A stretch of DNA of 64,000 bases from an uncultured Eubacteriales bacterium (GCA_900315425.1 OMZA01000001.1:124001-188000), one strand, 5' to 3'. Counted from the stretch's first letter, positions 44,982 through 55,041 are shown. Numbers and translations: made by a program. Notes: generated from the sequence alone by a model not told the origin.

Positions 44982-47783
44982 ATGACAGATGCAGAAAAAA
45001 GAGAGGCTGCCAGACAGTTTCATAATAAGTGGGTTGGAAAAGGCAAAGAGGACGAGGATGATCGCTCTTATTGGATTGATTTCTTGCAGGACGTTATGGG
45101 TGTAGACCATGTTACGGACAGAATTGAATTTCAGAAAAAAGTTGTAGGACCAGATGGTAATACCAAACGTATTGATGCGTATATTCCAGAGACTCATGTC
45201 CTAATTGAGCAGAAAAGTCTTAATATTGATTTATCAAAGCCACAGCCAGGACATAACAATATGACCCCTTATGAGCAGGCTAAAATGTATGATAATTCGC
45301 TACCGGTTAGTGAAAAGGCAAAATGGATTATTCTATCGAACTTTGCTGAAATATGGGTTTATGACATGGATACAAGAGTGCCGGAGCCTGTTAAGTTTAC
45401 GTTGGACGATATTCCGTCAAAATATAGCTTGTTTGACTTCCTAATAAATCAAAGTCAAACGAAAATTACCCAAGAAATGGAAATCTCTGTTAAAGCCGGA
45501 GAATTTGTTGGGTTGATGTATGATGCCCTTTTAAAACAGTATATTAACCCTGAAAACAAAGAGAGCCTAAAGAGTTTGAATATGCTGTGCGTTCGTTTAG
45601 TATTTTGCCTTTATGCGGAGGATGCACATATCTTTGGAGAGAACGGACATATGTTTCATGACTACATGGAGAAGTTCGAGACAAAGGATATGAGAAAGGC
45701 ACTCATAGAGCTTTTCAAAATACTTGATACACCAGAGGATAAGCGTGACCCTTATGATACCAGTGACTTATCTAAGTTTCCTTACGTCAATGGTGGTTTA
45801 TTTGCCGATGAAAATATAGAAATTCCTAATTTTACCGAAGAAATCAGAAATATTCTTCTTGCGAAGGCAAGTGAGGGATTTGACTGGTCAATGATTTCAC
45901 CTACTATCTTCGGAGCTGTATTTGAGTCTACATTGAATCCTGAGACAAGACGCAGTGGCGGAATGCATTACACATCCATTGAGAACATCCATAAAGTTAT
46001 TGACCCACTGTTTTTAGATGATTTAAAGGCTGAGCTGGATGAAATCAAATCTATTCAGGTACTAAAGACGCGTAACACAAAGCTCAAAGCATATCAGAAC
46101 AAATTGGCATCTTTGACATGGTTAGATCCAGCCTGCGGTTCAGGAAATTTTTTGACGGAAACCTATATTTCCATTAGACGCTTAGAGAATGATGTAATCT
46201 CAACGTTAAAGGGTGGTCAGATTTCTTTTGCAACAGATATTGAATCAAGCCCTATTAAGGTGGGTATCAATCAATTCTATGGAATTGAAATTAATGATTT
46301 TGCTGTTACGGTTGCTAAGACAGCTCTTTGGATTGCGGAATCCCAGATGATGAAAGAAACGGAAGATATTTTGTTGATGCAGCTGGATTTTCTTCCACTT
46401 AAAACGAATGCATCTATCATCGAGGGTAATGCATTACAAATCGATTGGGAAGATGTGATTTCAAAGAAAACACTAAGCTATATTATGGGAAATCCGCCGT
46501 TTCTTGGTTATTCTAATCAATCATCAGAGCAAAAAAAAGACATGCTTAACGTTTATGTAGATGAAAAAGGAAAGCCATATAAAACAGCAGGAAAACTTGA
46601 TTATGTAACAGCATGGTACTTTAAGGCTTCTCAGTTTATAGAAGATACTGGTATTAAAGTGGCCTTTGTATCTACTAATTCAATTACTCAAGGTGAACAG
46701 GTGGCGAATGCATGGAAACCTTTATTTGACAGGTTTGGGATAAATATAATATTTGCTTATAGGACATTTATATGGAATAGTGAAGCGTCGGAAAAGGCTC
46801 ATGTTCACTGCGTTATTATTGGATTCGCTAATACAAATGTTTCAGAAAAATACATTTATGAAGGAGCGCAAAAGAGCAAGGTCAAAAATATAAACCCTTA
46901 CTTATTGGATTTAGATAATATTTTTATTGAGAATTCTAATATGCCAATTTGTAAGGCACCTGCTATTTCAAAAGGATTTCAGGCAACGGATAATGGATAT
47001 CTTATTCTGTCTGCCGATGAACGAGAAATATTTTTGAAGGAAGAACCACAGGCAGAAAAGTGGATACGACCATATTCTATGGGGGTAGAGTTTATAAAGG
47101 GCATTCCCAGATACTGCTTGTGGCTCAAGGAAATAAGTCCAAATGAGATAAATTCGTTGCCATTGGTTAAGAAAAGGATTGCACAGTGTAAAGAGTGGAG
47201 AGAAAATGCACCTAAATCCGGAGATGCGTATAAACTGAAAGATACCCCACATCTTTTTAGACCATGTAAACAATTTAAAGATACAACATATATTGCGATA
47301 CCATTGGTATCTTCTGGGAATAGGCGTTATGTTCCAATGGGATTTGTTAGCAATGGAATGATTCCTGGCAATAACTTGTTTTGTGTTTTTGATGCAGAGC
47401 TGTATGACTTTGGTATTCTGGAATCAAATGTACATATGGCGTGGTTGAGAGCATTTGGCGGTAGATTAAAAAGCGACTATAGATATTCTTCTGGCACAGT
47501 ATATAATTGCTTCCCTTGGCCGACGCCGACGGGAGAACAAAAAGCAAAAATAGAACAGACTGCACAAGGAATATTGGATGCGAGAGCGCTATATCCCAAT
47601 AGTAGTCTTGCTGATTTATATGACCCACTTACTATGCCAGCAGAACTTCAGAAAGCGCATATTGCGAACGACAAAGCCGTTATGCAAGCTTACGGTTTCT
47701 CAATCAAAGATACTTCTGAAGCTGACTGTGTTGCTGCTCTTATGAAGATGTATCAAGAATTGACGACTGAAAAGGAGAAGTAA
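44982..47783 (+). CDS. MmeI-like single-chain restriction-modification enzyme (type IIG/IIL)
   Basis: A 933-residue protein with the MmeI family plan: an N-terminal PD-(D/E)xK nuclease domain (Asp65 in RIDAYIPETHVLIEQK, then Glu76-x-Lys78), a helical connector with YTSIENIHKVI before the methylase, an adenine methyltransferase core with SAM motif I DPACGSGNFL (about 383) and catalytic motif IV NPPF (about 504), then the target recognition domain and a C-terminal part with NCFPWP. All catalytic residues are present, so both cutting and host protection by one-strand adenine methylation are expected. It lies in an accessory island behind an XRE gene. The recognition sequence is not predictable by eye. 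Confidence 0.9.
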   Translation: MTDAEKREAARQFHNKWVGKGKEDEDDRSYWIDFLQDVMGVDHVTDRIEFQKKVVGPDGNTKRIDAYIPETHVLIEQKSLNIDLSKPQPGHNNMTPYEQAKMYDNSLPVSEKAKWIILSNFAEIWVYDMDTRVPEPVKFTLDDIPSKYSLFDFLINQSQTKITQEMEISVKAGEFVGLMYDALLKQYINPENKESLKSLNMLCVRLVFCLYAEDAHIFGENGHMFHDYMEKFETKDMRKALIELFKILDTPEDKRDPYDTSDLSKFPYVNGGLFADENIEIPNFTEEIRNILLAKASEGFDWSMISPTIFGAVFESTLNPETRRSGGMHYTSIENIHKVIDPLFLDDLKAELDEIKSIQVLKTRNTKLKAYQNKLASLTWLDPACGSGNFLTETYISIRRLENDVISTLKGGQISFATDIESSPIKVGINQFYGIEINDFAVTVAKTALWIAESQMMKETEDILLMQLDFLPLKTNASIIEGNALQIDWEDVISKKTLSYIMGNPPFLGYSNQSSEQKKDMLNVYVDEKGKPYKTAGKLDYVTAWYFKASQFIEDTGIKVAFVSTNSITQGEQVANAWKPLFDRFGINIIFAYRTFIWNSEASEKAHVHCVIIGFANTNVSEKYIYEGAQKSKVKNINPYLLDLDNIFIENSNMPICKAPAISKGFQATDNGYLILSADEREIFLKEEPQAEKWIRPYSMGVEFIKGIPRYCLWLKEISPNEINSLPLVKKRIAQCKEWRENAPKSGDAYKLKDTPHLFRPCKQFKDTTYIAIPLVSSGNRRYVPMGFVSNGMIPGNNLFCVFDAELYDFGILESNVHMAWLRAFGGRLKSDYRYSSGTVYNCFPWPTPTGEQKAKIEQTAQGILDARALYPNSSLADLYDPLTMPAELQKAHIANDKAVMQAYGFSIKDTSEADCVAALMKMYQELTTEKEK

Positions 47784-47787
47784 GGAC

Positions 47788-48018
47788 ATGAAGAAGCTGA
47801 AAAAACAACTGTCCCAGCTCCAGGTTTTAGTTATGCCTCATGCAATCATAACTTACGTGGCTATTGTAATTGCGGTATTACTAATCATTTTCTCGGGTGT
47901 CTTTTATATGCAGAACTCATTTGTTTCTGCGGTATTGATAGGGATTGCTACAGGTGTGATTTCTGGAATCGTGCTACTAAGGTTCGGTTATAAAGTTATA
48001 CTTAAATATATACAATAA
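47788..48018 (+). CDS. Small two-helix membrane protein after the RM gene
   Basis: A 76-residue protein with a basic start (MKKLKKQLSQLQ) and two membrane helices (about 19-42 and 46-66), ending in a basic tail. It begins 4 bases after the RM stop with AAGGAC as ribosome site, so it is almost surely co-transcribed and perhaps coupled. I recognise no family. It could be part of the defence module or a passenger gene. Confidence 0.55.
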   Translation: MKKLKKQLSQLQVLVMPHAIITYVAIVIAVLLIIFSGVFYMQNSFVSAVLIGIATGVISGIVLLRFGYKVILKYIQ

Positions 48019-48177
48019 ATTCAAAGTGTATAGGGTTTCACCTTGTATATGAATCAACAACCAGCATGTTGTACAGAACCCGGATTCAAAAGTGAGGTTG
48101 GCAAGTGTGTTGTCATATGATATACTACCAAAGATAGTGGGGGAAAACTTAGAATTAAAAATAATTGATTATTAAAG

Positions 48178-48216
48178 GGCAAGATTTATATGATATATAG
48201 TCTTGCCTTATTTTTT
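48178..48216 (+). terminator. Terminator-like hairpin before the ABC transporter operon
   Basis: GGCAAGA / TCTTGCC arms, with partial TTTATA / TATA extension inside and TTATTTTTT after, lie 23 bases before the ABC ATPase start. It may end the island transcript or act as a leader attenuator for the transporter. In the preceding 48019-48177 I see no gene. Confidence 0.7.
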
Positions 48217-48238
48217 GTAAAGAGTGAAAGGATAGAAT

Positions 48239-49171
48239 ATGGGATTAGTTGTTAGGGATTTAGTAAAGAAATATGGAGATAAGACAGTTGTAGATCATCT
48301 GTCATTTAACATGGAAAAACCGGGAGTATATGCACTATTGGGAACAAATGGAGCCGGAAAAACCACATCGATAAGAATGATTCTTGATATGTTGGTAAAG
48401 GACGAGGGACAGGTTATTTATAACGGAAATCCTCTATCTATTGAGAATACCAGCATCGGATATCTTGCAGAAGAAAGAGGATTATATCCAAAGATTTCAC
48501 TTATGGATCAGATGAAATATTTTGCAGGTTTAAAAGGGGTTCCTAAAAAAGAAATTGAAGAAAGAATACACTATTGGGCAGAGAGATTAAATCTTACAGA
48601 ATATTTTTATCCGGAACCTGTAGGAAAAAAGCCGGTCAAGCCATTTAGGGCAGAACAACTTTCAAAAGGTAACCAGCAAAAGGTACAGCTTATGGCTACC
48701 CTTATTTCCGACCCACAAGTCATTATACTTGATGAACCATTATCAGGATTGGATCCTGTGAATATGAATATTTTTAAAGAAATAATTCATGAAGAATCCA
48801 ATAAAGAAAAATATATTATCATGTCTAGTCATCAAATGACAACTATAGAGGAATTCTGTACAGACCTTACAATACTTGATAAGGGAAAAGTTGTATTGCA
48901 GGGTAATCTTAAGGAAATTAAAAAGAGCTATGGTAGGGTGAATCTCTTGATAAAAGCAGAAGCTGACGTTATGCCATATGTAAAAGATATGGGATTAAAG
49001 GTAGTAAATATCACTCCAGAGGAAGTAAATATTAAACTGGATAGGGAAAGTCAGGCCAAGGAGCTTTTAGGGAAATTAGTGGAAAATGATATTCCAATTC
49101 TTAGGTTTGAAATCACAGAGCCATCGTTACATGAAATATTTGTAGAAAAGGTAGGGAATACAAATGAATAA
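48239..49171 (+). CDS. ABC transporter ATPase (NatA-like)
   Basis: A 310-residue ATPase of the ABC-2 exporter group. Walker A is LGTNGAGKTT, the signature is a variant, LSKGNQQK, Walker B is VIILDEPLSGLDP, and the switch His is in MSSHQM. The last 80 residues form the C-terminal extension common in NatA-like proteins. It overlaps the first permease by 8 bases. It likely drives export of ions, drugs or peptides; the substrate is not readable. Confidence 0.9.
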   Translation: MGLVVRDLVKKYGDKTVVDHLSFNMEKPGVYALLGTNGAGKTTSIRMILDMLVKDEGQVIYNGNPLSIENTSIGYLAEERGLYPKISLMDQMKYFAGLKGVPKKEIEERIHYWAERLNLTEYFYPEPVGKKPVKPFRAEQLSKGNQQKVQLMATLISDPQVIILDEPLSGLDPVNMNIFKEIIHEESNKEKYIIMSSHQMTTIEEFCTDLTILDKGKVVLQGNLKEIKKSYGRVNLLIKAEADVMPYVKDMGLKVVNITPEEVNIKLDRESQAKELLGKLVENDIPILRFEITEPSLHEIFVEKVGNTNE

Positions 49172-50513
49172 AGGTGAATTAAGAGGATTTTCTCATGTTT
49201 TTAGATTCACACTTATTCAGGCAATTCGGTCAAAGTCCCTTGTAATTACTATGGTTTTAATGGTAGTGGTGGCGACTTTGGCATTCCCTATAATGGGACT
49301 GATGGAATCTAAAGGAAAAAGTAAAAAATGTGATATTAAAAAGGTATATGTAAAATCTGACCTGGGAGTTGACATCCCGTTTAAAGAAGCAGTGCAGGAT
49401 AAAAAAGAATATAGCAGTATAGTCTTTGAAGATATTACTGATATAAAAGAAGCAAAGAAGAGTATTACACAGAAGAAAGAGAAAGCGGTTATTCTAGAGT
49501 GTAGCTTAAACTTGGAAGAAGGCAGTTACATTTTCCATATCTCCTATAATGCAGCTAAAGGCATAGATTCATCAGATGCTGAGGAATTAGGAGAGATAAT
49601 AAAGAAATGGTTTAACACTTATAAGGTTAATGCATTAAATGTTAATAAAGACATAATAGACACCTTAGAAAGAGAAGTTTATGCTGAATCTGTTAGTGTG
49701 GAAGAGTTTACGAAATCTGAAGGAAAGACTGCAATATCCGAGGCTCAATATCAAGTGGTATATTTCCTTATGATGTTGGCCTATATGGTTATTATTATGG
49801 CGGCTAATATGGTGGCCTCTAAAATTGTGGAAGAAAAGACTAATCGAATTGTGGAATATCTTATGACAACAGTGAGGCCTATGGCTTTGATACTTGGTAA
49901 GATTGTTGCCACAATACTTGTAGTAGTAAGTGAATTCATTTTTATAGCAGTAGGATTATTTGTAGGAAAAAATGTATCTAAGGAACTTTTTGATTATACG
50001 TTAAAAGGTGGACTATCCATTATTATGGATGGAAATATAATAAAAGGACTATCGGTGACAAATGCAGTGATATGTGTGATAGTCATTGCTTTAGGAATAC
50101 TTTTATACAGTATGATATCCGGACTGTTTGGAGCAACCGTAAGTAAAATCGATGAAATGCAGCAGGGAATGAAGACATTTCAAATTATCATATTAACTGG
50201 ATTTTTTGCTTCCTTTGCGTCCTTAATGATAATGAGTAACGTTGAGATTAACGAATATGTTATATTTACAATGATTTGTCCTATTACAAGTATGTTTGTT
50301 CTTCCGGGAGCTCTTATTGTTGGAAAGGCAACCACTGTAATAACGATATTTGCCTTGATTTTATTAGTGTTAACCAATGTGTTAGTGATGATTTTTGTAA
50401 GCCTGGTATATGAAAGTGTAATTGTATCAAACGGTGAGCCTACAACTCTAAAGCAAATGATAGGTATTGCCAAGGCTTCAAATAGATTGAAAAGAAATGG
50501 AGGAAAAAATTGA
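49164..50513 (+). CDS. ABC-2 exporter permease (NatB-like), first subunit
   Basis: A 449-residue membrane protein: a helix near the N-terminus (about 28-48), an extracytoplasmic region to about residue 200, then five or six helices with the SKIVEEKTNRIVEYLMTTVR coupling helix. This is the NatB/YhaP-type plan. Its paralog follows directly, so the transporter is probably a heterodimer with the ATPase encoded upstream. Confidence 0.85.
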   Translation: MNKGELRGFSHVFRFTLIQAIRSKSLVITMVLMVVVATLAFPIMGLMESKGKSKKCDIKKVYVKSDLGVDIPFKEAVQDKKEYSSIVFEDITDIKEAKKSITQKKEKAVILECSLNLEEGSYIFHISYNAAKGIDSSDAEELGEIIKKWFNTYKVNALNVNKDIIDTLEREVYAESVSVEEFTKSEGKTAISEAQYQVVYFLMMLAYMVIIMAANMVASKIVEEKTNRIVEYLMTTVRPMALILGKIVATILVVVSEFIFIAVGLFVGKNVSKELFDYTLKGGLSIIMDGNIIKGLSVTNAVICVIVIALGILLYSMISGLFGATVSKIDEMQQGMKTFQIIILTGFFASFASLMIMSNVEINEYVIFTMICPITSMFVLPGALIVGKATTVITIFALILLVLTNVLVMIFVSLVYESVIVSNGEPTTLKQMIGIAKASNRLKRNGGKN

Positions 50514-51838
50514 TGAAAAGTTTTAAACTTACAGGCTTTTCTAAAGTGTTTTCCTTCACTTTGAAAAGTCATATAAAAAATAAAAGGTTTATTATAACAA
50601 CGGTGGCTTTTTCGTTGATACTTATGATAGGCATAACAGTGTTGTTATTTATCTATACTGGTTCTGAAAAGAATAAAAAGAACTATAAATTTGATGATTT
50701 AGACAAGGTATATGTATCTGACGAAACTGGTTTTGGAATTCCGGATTATAGTGCATATTTTCAAGCAATGGGAAATAAAGAACTTTCAAATGTAGAGTTT
50801 GTTGAAATAGAAGATTGTGAAGCATTTGTTAAAGAGAATAAGAAAAAGTCTGATATGATAGTTATCAATCAGTATTTGGATAATGATGAGTATATTATTC
50901 GAGTTATATCTGGAATTGATGTTGATGAAAAAAAGGCAGAGCAATTTGCGAATTTGCTAATACCTGCTTTTGAAAATCAGGTATATATAAAATCCGGATT
51001 ATCTCAAGAAGAACTTGTTCAGATATTAGTTCCGGTAGATATTAGTGTTTCCAGAATTGGAGAGGAATTCAATAAGACGAAGGAATTAATCACTATCATA
51101 GCATTCTTTATAATGATGTTCTTAATATATTTTATGGTATTATTTTACGGACAGGCAATATGTACTGAAGTAAGTCTTGAAAAGACCAGCAAGCTCGTGG
51201 AACAGATGCTTACCAGCGTAACGCCATATGCTTTGTTAATGGGGAAAATATTAGCTAATATAACGGAAGCAATACTTCAGGTGTTTATATGGATTTTATC
51301 AGCTGTAATAGGGTTGATAGGCGGAAATTTCATAGTAATGAATGCATATGGATTGGAATCTAATGTTGTAACACAACTGTTTGATATATTAAAAGAGAAT
51401 TTTAAAGGACAGGGATTTTCTGTTGCAGCAATTGTGATTTCAATAGTTTTAATGTTAGTAAGTATTATATTCTATATGATATTTGCCGGATTTGCCGGAA
51501 GTTTGGTAACAAAGCCTGAAGAGGCGTCTAATATGCAGGCTATATTTATATTGCCTATGGTGGTTTCATATATGATTGTGCTGATGACTATTATTTCCGG
51601 AGAAGGAAAGGTTCCATTAATAATGAACCTTATTCCGTTTACGGGAGCCATGAGTGCACCGGGAATTGTTCTTGTGGGAAATCTTTCCGTAGGATGGGGA
51701 ATAATAGTATTGGCAATTATGATTATTAGTTCTTTGTTGTTACTGTGGTTAGCAGCTAGAATCTACAAAGGACTTATGTTCTATAGTGGATCAAAGCTAT
51801 CATTTAAAAATATTTTAAAAGTTGCCAAAAATAAATAA
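50513..51838 (+). CDS. ABC-2 exporter permease (NatB-like), second subunit
   Basis: A 441-residue paralog of the preceding gene: helix near residue 25-45, extracytoplasmic domain, then the cytoplasmic coupling part EVSLEKTSKLVEQMLTSVTP and several helices. The ATG at 50513 shares one base with the previous stop (TGATG), and GGAGG lies upstream, so it is translationally coupled. It is convergent with, and 1 base from, the MMPL gene. Confidence 0.85.
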   Translation: MKSFKLTGFSKVFSFTLKSHIKNKRFIITTVAFSLILMIGITVLLFIYTGSEKNKKNYKFDDLDKVYVSDETGFGIPDYSAYFQAMGNKELSNVEFVEIEDCEAFVKENKKKSDMIVINQYLDNDEYIIRVISGIDVDEKKAEQFANLLIPAFENQVYIKSGLSQEELVQILVPVDISVSRIGEEFNKTKELITIIAFFIMMFLIYFMVLFYGQAICTEVSLEKTSKLVEQMLTSVTPYALLMGKILANITEAILQVFIWILSAVIGLIGGNFIVMNAYGLESNVVTQLFDILKENFKGQGFSVAAIVISIVLMLVSIIFYMIFAGFAGSLVTKPEEASNMQAIFILPMVVSYMIVLMTIISGEGKVPLIMNLIPFTGAMSAPGIVLVGNLSVGWGIIVLAIMIISSLLLLWLAARIYKGLMFYSGSKLSFKNILKVAKNK

Positions 51839-51839
51839 A

Positions 51840-53963
51840 CTATTTTTTCTTTATAATCCATTTATCAAATATAGCTAAAATGGATGGTAAAAATACTAGA
51901 ATCAAAATGATTGAACTGATAACTCCTAAAGAAATGATTCTACAAATAGGAGAAATGGTCTGGTCTTTATAAGTGAATCCCACAATAGCTGTTGCACATA
52001 TCATAATAAGACTTGAAGTAGCAATGATTCTAATGGAGCTTTGGTATGTATCTGCCAAAGCTTCTTTTATACCCTTTTTTTCGCGTTTTTCCCTATAATA
52101 ATTAGTAAATACAATGGCATAGTCAATGGTTGCACCCATAAGTATACACTGCATGATTAAAAGGGCCAGATATACCATGTCATAATTAACTATAGCCATT
52201 GAGGTCATAGTAAGATAAACAGCACCTTGAATTACTAATACCAAAATCAAAGGTATTATAATAGAACGGAAAGTAAGCATAACTACAATAAAAATGGCAA
52301 TAGCAGTTAGCAATGTAATTTTATTCATTTCATCTATAAATGTCTTTTCCATTTCCAGGGCCATGATAGTATTTCCAATATAATAGTGGGTTTCTTTTAA
52401 TGATGAATCAGTGATTTTTTCTATATCTTCTCCAAGTTTTAAGATTTCATCACTGCCAGGAATAAGATCTGTGGAAATTATTATTCGGGAATGCTCTTTA
52501 CCAACAAACATAGATTTGCTAGAAGAAATAGAAGAGTATGCAGCGTTAAAAATCATCAGTTGCTGTTTGCTTAACATATCTGAATACTTATCGTTATTCA
52601 TTAAAAGGTCAAAAAGCTCATCTATTGTAAAGGTCATATTGTCATCAGTGTAAATAGAGTCGATGATAGAAGAGTCAATGTCCATACCCATGGTAGAGAT
52701 AGTTTCCTTTAATTCTGAAGCAGTATAGGATTTTCCTAAAGTGTTGCTATAGGAAGTAATGGATTTTATACCTGAAACATCCTCCAATTTTGTTATAAGA
52801 TCTGTAATTTTATTTTCCTCAGAATTGTCATATAAGATAAGAATCTGATTTTCAACAGGAAAGATTTTAGATACTTCATTTTCTGCCATAGCATCGTAAG
52901 TGATTCCTGCATAACTTTTGCCGACAAATACAATTATAAAAAGAAGCACGAAAATAGGAGCTAAGATATATCTTGCTCTGTAACTTAAACTCGCCATTCT
53001 TCTGACAGAAATGGTAAGGGATTTTTTTGTTGTAAGAATAACTAGTTTATCAAAAACTAACATAAGGGCAGGAAGTGCTGTAAATACACATAGCAAGCTG
53101 CAAAATACTCCTTTTGCTAAAACGATTCCTAAGTCAGCACCAATAGTAAAGCTCATAAATATTAAAGCCAGTAATCCGACAATAGTTGTAAGAGAACTAC
53201 TTATAACAGATGGAATGGCAATTTCCACAGCATTTGTCATAGCTTCAACGTGATCACTTGTTTTTTTACAGGCTTGTTCATAACGGTTGGATAATATAAT
53301 AGAATAATCCATGGATAAAACCAGCTGAAGAATAGCAGATATACCATAAGTTGTGGTAGAAACACTTTCTAATATGGCATTACTTCCGGTATTTAAAAGC
53401 ACTGCGATTCCAATGGTCATAAAAAAGATGATAGGTTCAATCCAGGAACTACACATTAAAAGCATAATAATTAAAACGCAGATCAATGCGGTCATAGATA
53501 CCGGCAACGGTATAGAATCAGGATCATCATCGGTGGTATAACAAAAGGTATAGCCTGTTAAGGATTTATCTAACTGCTTCATGACGGATTCATTGGCATC
53601 AGCAGATTCAGTGGTAAGAACAAAGAGAGTGTGATTTTTCTTGTTATAAAAAGAACTGTCGGCTTCATAGCCCACACTTAGGACTTTATCAATATTTGAC
53701 AAGATACCTATTACGTTTTCAGTATCATTTGAGTTTAAGTCGGTAAACATAACACGAACCTGATCAGGAGTGGTTTCCATATCAAATTCTTTGTTCATAA
53801 CTTTAAGACCTTTACTCATCTGAGAAGATTCCGGGAGATACTTGGATCTGTCTGAATTAAGATTGACCTTGGGAATGGCAAAGACACATAATGCTGTCAA
53901 TGCTAAAATTGTAATAAAAAAAACAATTCTGTATTTTACTAAAACTTTGGCTAAAATCTTCAT
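51840..53963 (-). CDS. MMPL/RND-family exporter
   Basis: A 707-residue membrane protein with two halves, each having one helix, a large extracytoplasmic loop and a block of five helices, about 12 helices in total. The MMPL-type Asp-containing helix is clear in both halves (LSMDYSIILSNRYEQ and GATIDYAIVFTNYYREKR). Such proteins are proton-driven exporters of lipids or drugs. AGGAG precedes the ATG. It faces an AraC regulator gene in the same direction upstream, 61 bases away, which may control it. Confidence 0.9.
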   Translation of the reverse strand: MKILAKVLVKYRIVFFITILALTALCVFAIPKVNLNSDRSKYLPESSQMSKGLKVMNKEFDMETTPDQVRVMFTDLNSNDTENVIGILSNIDKVLSVGYEADSSFYNKKNHTLFVLTTESADANESVMKQLDKSLTGYTFCYTTDDDPDSIPLPVSMTALICVLIIMLLMCSSWIEPIIFFMTIGIAVLLNTGSNAILESVSTTTYGISAILQLVLSMDYSIILSNRYEQACKKTSDHVEAMTNAVEIAIPSVISSSLTTIVGLLALIFMSFTIGADLGIVLAKGVFCSLLCVFTALPALMLVFDKLVILTTKKSLTISVRRMASLSYRARYILAPIFVLLFIIVFVGKSYAGITYDAMAENEVSKIFPVENQILILYDNSEENKITDLITKLEDVSGIKSITSYSNTLGKSYTASELKETISTMGMDIDSSIIDSIYTDDNMTFTIDELFDLLMNNDKYSDMLSKQQLMIFNAAYSSISSSKSMFVGKEHSRIIISTDLIPGSDEILKLGEDIEKITDSSLKETHYYIGNTIMALEMEKTFIDEMNKITLLTAIAIFIVVMLTFRSIIIPLILVLVIQGAVYLTMTSMAIVNYDMVYLALLIMQCILMGATIDYAIVFTNYYREKREKKGIKEALADTYQSSIRIIATSSLIMICATAIVGFTYKDQTISPICRIISLGVISSIILILVFLPSILAIFDKWIIKKK

Positions 53964-54024
53964 AAAAACTCCTGCTAAATATATTTAAAATGATTATAAA
54001 ATAGCAGAAAAATATTAACAACAT

Positions 54025-55041
54025 TTATTGAGATATATCATGTGTATTTTTTATACTTTTTTTATATTCAGATGGAGTCATCCCGGTATTTTTTCTAAAC
54101 ATATCTGAGAAGCTGCTGGAATTCTTGTATCCTACAATATTAGCGATTTGAGCGATAGGCATGGAAGAGTTTTCTATTAAATGTTTTGCAAAGTCAACTC
54201 GTTTATCTAGAATATACTGCCTAATAGTTGTCTTTTGGATTGCTTTAAAGAGGTACTTTAACTTTGAACAACTCATACAGGCTATCTGCGCCAAATATTC
54301 TTCTTTTATAGTTTCTGAAAAATGGTTATCTATGTATTCACACACGGATAGAATTGCATTGTAATCAAATGGAGAAAAATTTTTGTTTATGAGTTTTTTT
54401 TCATCTGTAGAAATAAGGTTGTTAGCATTTGCGGATTGAGTTTTTTTGATTATAAGAGATAGCGCTTCTATGGCTTTGCTTTCAAAATACATTTTTGTAG
54501 CCAGGCCATTTCCTATAAAAGAATGTATTTGGTCGAATACATTTGCAAGTTCCGGGAAAATGGTTAAGCCATTTAGGCTTTCGTACAGATGCTCTATATC
54601 CTCCTCGTATAAATTAGGGTATCGATGCCAAAGATGTTTTTTGTAAAAATCAGGAGTAAAAGTATGGGTTATACAACTGACAAGAATATTTTTCTTAAAG
54701 GTAATTGTAAATGGTTCAAGATTTGAAGATTTTGAGTATATTCGCCCCGGGGATAAATATTTATCACTGTTTAAAATACTAGCTGATACATGGTAGAAAT
54801 AAGCGATAGTATACGATTTTGGAAAATCAAAAGTTATCTGAATATCTTCATGCGGTGTAAAATTAGCAATTAGAACAGTGGCGGAAGAGTCGTATTGAAA
54901 TAATCTTATAGTGCCTATGCCTTTATCCGGGCGCATAGTGTAAAATTCTCCATCAACCAAAGGATGTTCAGATGGATTATCCCTTGTAAATCCATTGTCA
55001 ATAATCAATGAACGACAATAGTCTTTTAAGTTTTTAATCAT
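54025..55041 (-). CDS. AraC-family transcription regulator 1
   Basis: A 338-residue regulator. The C-terminal 100 residues contain two helix-turn-helix motifs (IKEEYLAQIACMSCSKLKYL and MPIAQIANIVGYKNSSSFSD, MFRKNTGMTPSEYK). The N-terminal 230 residues form an unassigned sensor. It is clearly paralogous to the regulator at 55828-56799, sharing EDIQITFDF/IDLKEDFLFD-type segments and the QIAYMSRAKLKY block. Target genes could be the MMPL exporter downstream, the signal peptidase divergent from it, or the pilus operon. Confidence 0.9.
   Translation of the reverse strand: MIKNLKDYCRSLIIDNGFTRDNPSEHPLVDGEFYTMRPDKGIGTIRLFQYDSSATVLIANFTPHEDIQITFDFPKSYTIAYFYHVSASILNSDKYLSPGRIYSKSSNLEPFTITFKKNILVSCITHTFTPDFYKKHLWHRYPNLYEEDIEHLYESLNGLTIFPELANVFDQIHSFIGNGLATKMYFESKAIEALSLIIKKTQSANANNLISTDEKKLINKNFSPFDYNAILSVCEYIDNHFSETIKEEYLAQIACMSCSKLKYLFKAIQKTTIRQYILDKRVDFAKHLIENSSMPIAQIANIVGYKNSSSFSDMFRKNTGMTPSEYKKSIKNTHDISQ

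Noticed and set aside
44778-45197. 139-residue minus-strand frame over the XRE/RM start
   Set aside because: It is antisense to two well-supported genes and has no ribosome site.
44982-47783. PglX-type BREX methylase or type I HsdM
   Set aside because: The N-terminal D...ExK nuclease motif, the length and the lack of brx or hsd neighbours favour the MmeI-like single-chain class.
40877-48160. CRISPR array or insertion sequence in the island
   Set aside because: No regularly spaced repeats of CRISPR size and no transposase-like frame or terminal inverted repeats were seen; the short direct repeats at 40967-41083 are too short and irregular.
48019-48177. Copy of the tRNA-Leu 3' end as right attachment site
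   Set aside because: I looked for the T-arm and acceptor sequence of tRNA-Leu(AAG) near the right border and did not find it; attachment within the tRNA is thus not supported.
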